Notes under the pieces: generated by a model
The model's input: the letters and a program-made list of their open reading frames with translations, nothing else
Databases searched by the model: none
What the model was told of the DNA's origin: nothing
NCBI RefSeq assembly: GCF_040054535.1
Contig: NC_090795.1
Coordinates: 7,913,501-7,977,500 of the forward strand
From: Antennarius striatus
Taxonomy: Eukaryota; Chordata; Actinopteri; Lophiiformes; Antennariidae
Length of the DNA: 64,000 nt
Reading direction: 5' to 3'
Shown here: positions 57,513 to 64,000 of the stretch, piece by piece
Position numbering within the stretch: position 1 is the stretch's first letter
Layout: every line of letters begins with the position of its first letter
Program-made: the position numbers and the translations under genes

Positions 57513-58097
57513 ATGGCTGAGAAGCTTGGACCAGCAGGGCTCAAGCCCACCAACATCAGAACCACACCTTCCCTGCCTCCAGAACCCATCGACATCATCC
57601 GTACCAAAGCCCGTTCCCGCAGAGTCCGTCTTAATGTTGGAGGTCTAAACCATGAGGTCTTGTGGCGGACTCTGGACCGGCTACCCAGAACCCGGCTTGG
57701 CAGGCTTCGAGACTGCAACACCCACGAGTCATTGATGGAAGTCTGTGATGATTACAGCCTGAACGAAAATGAGTACTTCTTCGATCGGCACCCTGGGGCC
57801 TTCACCTCCATTCTAAACTTCTACCGCACCGGCAAGTTGCACATGATGGAGGAGATGTGTGCCCTTTCATTTGGCCAAGAGCTAGACTACTGGGGGATTG
57901 ACGAAATCTATCTGGAGTCCTGTTGCCAGGCCCGATACCACCAGAAAAAGGAGCAGATGAATGAGGAGCTGCGGAGGGAAGCAGAGACAATGAGGGAGCG
58001 GGAGGGAGAGGGAGAGTTTGATAACACCTGCTGCCCAGAGAAGAGGAAGAAGCTGTGGGATCTCTTAGAGAAGCCCAGCTCCTCAGTGGCTGCCAAG
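57513..58097 (+). CDS. kcnb2: Kv2.2 voltage-gated potassium channel, N-terminal coding exon (partial gene)
   Basis: 195 codons from ATG (context ACCATGGCT) to donor GCCAAG|gtaagg. Kv2.2 is a delayed-rectifier K+ channel of neurons that can assemble with Kv2.1 and silent Kv subunits. The exon encodes the cytoplasmic N terminus and T1 tetramerisation domain, about residues 37-145 ([20 protein letters not shown] through [12 protein letters not shown]). The intersubunit Zn2+ motif HX5CX20CC is intact: H110, C116, C137, C138. [14 protein letters not shown] and the MAEK start favour KCNB2 over KCNB1. The exon ends SVAAK, exactly where the vertebrate exon ends before S1 (ILAIVS). A small insertion, EGEGE, stands where human has EGEE. 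S1-S6, the pore and the long C terminus must lie right of the window. Confidence 0.96.
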
Positions 58098-61000
58098 GTA
58101 AGGAACGGAAACTGGAAATGTCATCACACAGCCCCCATCTCACATTTCCTGATCACATTTAATACCAAGTGCTTTGCTGGGATCATGGCACATTGACAGC
58201 AGACTTTTTTAAGTCCATTCCCACCTGTACAAAATAAGCAAGGGTTTATTCATTCTGATCTAGAAGCAGGCTTGGACTATCCTGTCATCTGTCATCAGGT
58301 GTTTTATTGTGCCATCTGTCAGCTATCCGTCTATGTACATAGCAACTGTTGGTGGTGACAAATTAAATATAGAAAAAAACATTTGGTTGACAATTTGTGT
58401 GGATGTAATGGAAGGGAAAAGCACGAGCAGTGGAAGTAGATCAGTGACAGGGTAATACGTACGCTGGTGGCACTGATAAATAAATAGTGTAATCACAGCA
58501 GGGGCTACATTTACACTTCATTTGCTTCCACAAACTGATCGGTATCTTTCAGCTTCTCATGTTGTTTCCTGTGTGAGGATAAAGTATGTCATTGTAGACC
58601 AAATCCCTCATTGACATGTGACATGGCACATCTCTTAGAGGAAGCCTTGTGATCTCTTTTTACCGGCCTATTGTGTGTCAGTCCCGCTCATTGATTGGAT
58701 ACTCTGCCTTGAATCTGACTGAGAGACTGAAAAATTGTTGCAGCTGTGTCTATTATTACTGTCCATTTACTATATTTACCTAGAGCACATTGATCTGATT
58801 ATGAGCTGAGTCAATGTTTCTCCTTTCTCGCAAGCCACGATTAGAAAACTGCTGTGTCAGTCACATGCAGGTTTTATTTTGCGCTTGATCAATTTTGGAT
58901 GCATAGCAATATCAATGCTTTGCCTGGTATGGAATCTCAGCTCCACCTCCTCTTCATCCAGTCCCCATGCTGGCTTAGTCCTTATAGGCCAACCTTGATG
59001 AAATCCAATCACTAGTAATTTACCTTTGGTGTCCAGTGTACCGATCTAATCACTGGGCAGTGCAGGGTAGGACTGGTTGAGATTATATTCTGTGTCAGAT
59101 GATCATAAACAGAGGTCCTGTGCGTGACTAAAACAACATCAATCCCCCTATATGTACAGTGTGATGAACTATAGCAGCTTCTCTCCTTGAACCAAACAAT
59201 ATATCCTTTTGGCTGAGACAGTTTGGAAATCCTTATAGATTTCATTTCACAGCCCGGGTTTCTTGTATAAAAATTCCAGTGCAGCATTCAGCTTTAAAAA
59301 TGGTACAGATATGGAAATTGCATAAAATACATACAGGGTCAATTCTTTAATGTTGCATTCCTTCACACTGTTGTCCTTCGTGGCTTGTTTTCTGAATTAA
59401 CTAGTGATTTGCGATTGAAGCGGCTCCTGCATCAGCGTTTGACAGTCAGCTTAATAATTGTATTCAGCCTTCATTGGGGTTAGCAGTATATCACAAGAAT
59501 CAATTATCAGGAGATTGCCAATATCTAATTTAAGGCAAACTCAGGTGACAGGAGCGGGGTAATTTGATACGCTTTGTGACATTTAAAGTGATTTACTTCT
59601 ACTGTATGGTCCCTGTTCTGCACACACATCTCTTAGTATTGCTGACCTCCTCACTTTCATGTGGGGGAAGCCTGTGAAACCTTAAAGGGAAATCCCACCT
59701 CATTCCAGGTTGTATTGACATTCCGCTGAGTGCTCCGGGAAGAACTTGAACGTGACTCTTAAAGCTCAGGCCTGTGATTGCACTAGAGGCTGTCCATGAC
59801 TGATAATACATTTAGAAATAGACTCCAGCTTTACTGTCAGATGGCTTCTCCCTGAGGTCGGGGAAGCCAAGTAACACGGCATGCACCGTCAAGTGAGAAC
59901 CCTTGAAAGCCCTTGACCAAAGGAAGCACCACTACTAGGCTGTTACACCTCTGTGTGCTTTTATTGTTATTATTTTATTTGTTATTAAGATACCTGAGCT
60001 CTTTGTCAAATCAAATCACAAGGTGTAATTCTTGTGTGTACATTCTGTGTCCCTCTGTCTTCTTTTCTTTCACTGTTTTGCTCTTTACTCCTAGACTGCC
60101 TTAATCAGATATAAGTCCTATGTGGTAATTTATGACACCAATAGCCGTCTCTGCCCTTAAATAAAGGTCAAGCATGAGAGGACTGACCTTTTCAGCTAGG
60201 TCACTGAGGTTAGGATTACATTCATTTGCAATAACTGTAGTGCATGGGCGTCTTGGAAGAGAAATAAGGAAACTACCGTTAATGGTTGAAAAAAGCTGCG
60301 AAGTTGTGTTCAGAGAAATCCAAAGTGAAGGACTAGAGGTGGCACAAAAGATATTGAGGGTGCAGGAAAACCCTGAGAGACTGAGAGATGATGCAAGAGA
60401 TTCAGTCATGTAAAATATGCCTTAGGATGCTGAGCTGGATCTTTGCAAAGCTTTCCCAATGAATAATGAATGCATTGGTCAAAATAGAGAGGCCACAGGC
60501 TAATGCAGTGGCTTTTCTGTGGTACTGCGTGACTTTTGGTTGAGTGGACTATCATGTGACGAGGCGGAAGATGGGGCAGGGAGCTACTGTATCTTGTGTC
60601 TGGTTGTATCTGGTGCTTGGATTATCCCAGTTGCAGGACTTAATCCCAGTTTTCACTTTAGGAATCATTAGTGGAACTTCTGTCAAACGTGTTTTGGAAA
60701 CATGATTAAAAATACAGTGCTTTTGATCCCCATAAAGTTATCACACTTCAGTTTCCTTATAATTTTAGAGTGACGGTCATGAAAACTATCCGATGAATTA
60801 TATTGTTTTCTTGGTGTTAGCTATCATTTCTGTTAGTCCAGCAGAACGTGTCATCCTTGATATTGGGCCAGAGGGATTTGCGCCGGGCTGACCCTCTTTT
60901 GTTTACAATGAGTCATGTGTGTTTTGTTGTGCTACAAATGCAGTTATCACAAACTCATGAGCGGAAACCCCATCCCAATTGTTGAATTTCTGCAAGGAGT

Positions 61001-64000
61001 CTGAATCACATTAAATTGTGCTTTTATATTTCATTGTGTAAATGCATTACTGTTACCAGACTTTTTACCTGCACAGAGAAGCTCCTGATGCATTTTACTT
61101 GTAAATATAGTTTGTCACCTGGCTATGTTTTTCCACTGGAAGTGTCTTCTGTCAGCATGACAGGAAATGTGATTACCGTAGATGCTTCAGATGCATTTAT
61201 TTTTATCCTCAGATGAGCGCAATGATGAAAAATTGTTTGTAACCTAATATACATTAAAGTCTCAAAAACTGTTCAAGACAAGTTGTGATTTAGCCACAGC
61301 TAATATATTAACATATGAGTCACTGCATCTGGTGCTATCAGGTGTCACATGGATGCCCACTTTGCTCACTTTTGAAATATTTACAGTTCAGTTTGTGAGA
61401 GTGGCCATTTCTTGTTCGGTGTTAGACCATACCTTTTACGAATATTAGTGACGTTACGTGAAATATTAAAGCCTCAGTACACCCAGCAGCCTAAGAGAGG
61501 AAACATTCCCTTGTTAAGGTTTTTAGTCCATTCAGTTTGAGTAGCCCTGGAAAATAATGGCTGGGGTTTTAGACCATTTTAAAGAGATCAATGGTTGTAC
61601 TTGCCAGACATTTCAAGTTATATTTTCTGTCCCTTCCTCCTCTCACTTCAGCCTATGTCTAGCCCTGTGCCTGTTCCTAATGTGGATGAGCACCATCACT
61701 CTTTCCTTTATCTAATCATCTAGTCTAGCTTGTGGGAATACTAAACAATGAGCACAGACGTGTGCTACTTGATCCTCCCAGGCTTGGAGCAGTCAAAGTC
61801 AGTCCACCACTGCTGATGACACAACATTCCTCATTCATAAATCCTTTCATATTTTTGTTCATATTCCATGAGAGGAAAATTAGAAAATCCTTCATGACAC
61901 AGGCACTGACAGTCAAGTCTGATCTTCACCACCTGAGCATGCTGATGAATTCAGTTGACCTCAAATTGAATGCATGTGCAACCATAAACCCAAACCACTT
62001 ACAACATACTGTATATAGATAAGGGAATGAAATGACATCATAAGGGCAGCAGTGAGGTCACCAGTGTATACAGGCAGGAGCCGTGAAAACAGTTCTCTAG
62101 TGGAATTTATACTGAATATATAGGAGAACTCTCAGTAAAATAGAAAAAGTTTGATGCAAAATCGGAGGCCAAAAATGACTGCCAGGCGGAGGAGGCAAAA
62201 CAGTAGATATGGATGAGAGCTTTGGAGCAATCGCTAGGGAGGTTCCTCGACACCGATATTCTACTGGACAGTGACCAGGAAACAAACCCAAATTTGTCAT
62301 CCTCAAAGGGAATTTAACTCAGTTGATTGCTTCATTTCAATAAATATACTGCCTGAATTATTTGAATTTTACCTTATCTATAGCCACCATGTGGGCATTT
62401 TAATCCTTAAGTCCATCCTTATTTTAATTCCTCAGTGTAAGAGATGATACAGTATTAGCTAAGTATTAGTTAATTTTTAAGATGCACAAAATCCAGAGTA
62501 CACCTGGACCATCAAGAGCAGATGTAATCACAAAATGAACAGAATGAACAGACTGTTTGGCATATCAGTATATTTTTTTCAGATTAGTTACAACCTAAGA
62601 AATAAGAAAAACTTAAAAGCAAAATATAAAAAACATTATCTAACAGTGTTCCTTTTTTTGTATGCCTTGAGCATATGGAACAATCGACAGAGATCTCCTT
62701 CAAAATTAAAGTGAAATACTTCCTGTCAGCTTTCAACATCACATCAACAAAAACAACAAAACATCAACATTTTTCTTTTGAATTTTCTTTTTCATCATCA
62801 TTATTCATATTTCACCGCACAGTATGCAAGTTTCCTTTTATGCCCACAGGCTTATCCGTGGTCCGGGGCAGTCCTAAAATTTGATCTTATGTAAGAACAT
62901 GTGGGAAGAACGCGAGTATTGATGTGCTGCTACTCTACAGCTTGTTGTTTTGTGTTGTGGCAGGCAGCCTTTTACTTTCCATCCATCCAGTTCCTTCCAG
63001 GCTTTTACAGCACTGAAGCAAGCATATAGACTTTTCTGTGTTTTAAGAATAGGGGAGTTAAGTTGAGGGGAGGTGAAAATGGGGGTGAAATGAGGGCAAG
63101 ACCCGAACCAGCTATTCTCTACATTTGTATTGCGTCAGCCTCTCTGTAATAGTCAGAGCGGCTGACCTGGGGAATTTGTTTGGTGCTACATTATCTAATG
63201 TGGCTTTAAGGAAGTTATCATGAAGTGTCGCAGATGATGAGGGGGGATTTTTAATTTTTTTAAAGACAGCTCAACTTTTTCTTTCCGCAGCCTCCGATAG
63301 CTACATAAGCCTTCCAGCGGGGCCTCTAATCAGCACAGCCTAGCCTGTAGGCACCAGCACCTAAATCCTCTTTACCCTGCAATCATAATCAGATAATAGT
63401 GAACCTCTAGATTATAGCTGGCTTGAGTCTTCATAGTCCCTGCATGACCAGGTGCAGCATCATTTATCATCAGTGTGTTCCAGGGTACCATTAAACTCAA
63501 TCCCCCTGACAACCATCGCCTTCATATAAGTTACATTAGTTACACAAGGAATTACTGAAATAGAAGTTGGTTCTCTGATGATTTAGATCAGATCATAAAT
63601 GGTAATTCCATAATATTAGTGTTGAAAGTGCAGTTAAAATCATTTCAACCCTTCCTCCTTCAAAGTACACTGGTGTCAACTTTATACCTTTTTATGCTTT
63701 AGCTGCTTTATTTATTAAAAACACTTGAATGCATGGCTTCTGGCATTTCATTCAAAGTGGATAATATGATATTCTTTCACATGTAGTGAATACTCATTCC
63801 CTTCATTCCCTCTACACGTGAATTTCCTCCTATGGACAATAAGCTGCGTGGAGTGTTGCATGTATATTGATTGGAATTGTTTATGGTGGTTAGTATTGAC
63901 TAGTGTAAGAGCAGGCATTTAAACAGTATATTAAATTTAAATGCTGAGATTATGGTTATGCAGATCTCATTTTGGCTTTCCAAAGTTATCCTTGAATCTA
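58098..64000 (+). other. kcnb2: kcnb2 intron 2 (5' part)
   Basis: Begins at donor gtaagg and runs off the window. Nothing resembling the S1-containing exon is present; this intron is very long in other vertebrates. No RNA gene, SINE or long microsatellite was seen. Confidence 0.75.

Noticed and set aside
60101..60413. Antiparallel open frames of 102 and 79 codons in the kcnb2 intron
   Set aside because: No homology recognised and no splice-site support.

Overview
The window is nuclear DNA from a ray-finned (teleost) fish. The evidence is interrupted vertebrate genes with GT-AG introns, long CA/TG, TATA and GATA microsatellites, a tRNA-derived SINE, and the order msc - trpa1 - kcnb2 with strands -, -, +. 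That is the order and orientation of MSC, TRPA1 and KCNB2 on human 8q13. I place it among teleosts from general character; the species is not identified.

Layout. 1-16.4 kb has no gene I can support; it holds a CpG-rich block near 3.65-3.84 kb, a tetranucleotide repeat and some candidate regulatory DNA. 16.93-17.71 kb is msc (musculin, bHLH repressor), complete in two exons on the minus strand. 20.5-35.3 kb is trpa1 (TRPA1 cation channel) on the minus strand. I reconstructed it exon by exon: 27 coding exons, 3357 nt including the stop, 1118 residues with every splice phase consistent. Human TRPA1 has 27 exons and 1119 residues. 35.3-55.9 kb is upstream or intergenic DNA with a SINE, a SINE-like repeat, a foldback element, microsatellites and an RFX-type X-box. 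55.9-58.1 kb is the 5' part of kcnb2 (Kv2.2) on the plus strand: a CpG-rich noncoding first exon, then an exon carrying the start codon and the T1 domain. The transmembrane part lies beyond the right edge, and 58.1-64 kb is kcnb2 intron.

The three genes are not a pathway. msc acts in muscle and lymphoid cell differentiation, trpa1 in sensory neurons, and kcnb2 in neuronal delayed-rectifier current. They are held together by conserved synteny.

The most interesting signal is in trpa1. Of the classic electrophile-sensing cysteines (human C621, C641, C665) only the C641 equivalent remains; the others are Ser and Ala. Both proposed oxygen-sensing cysteines (C633, C856) are also replaced, as are the S5 drug-site residues S873/T874. 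K710, C414 and C421 equivalents are kept. Other items are a near-perfect 39-bp-stem hairpin in trpa1 intron 24, a GC-AG intron, a 49-bp exon whose donor runs almost directly into a long CA repeat, a close CTCF-motif match, and a strong-context uORF in kcnb2.
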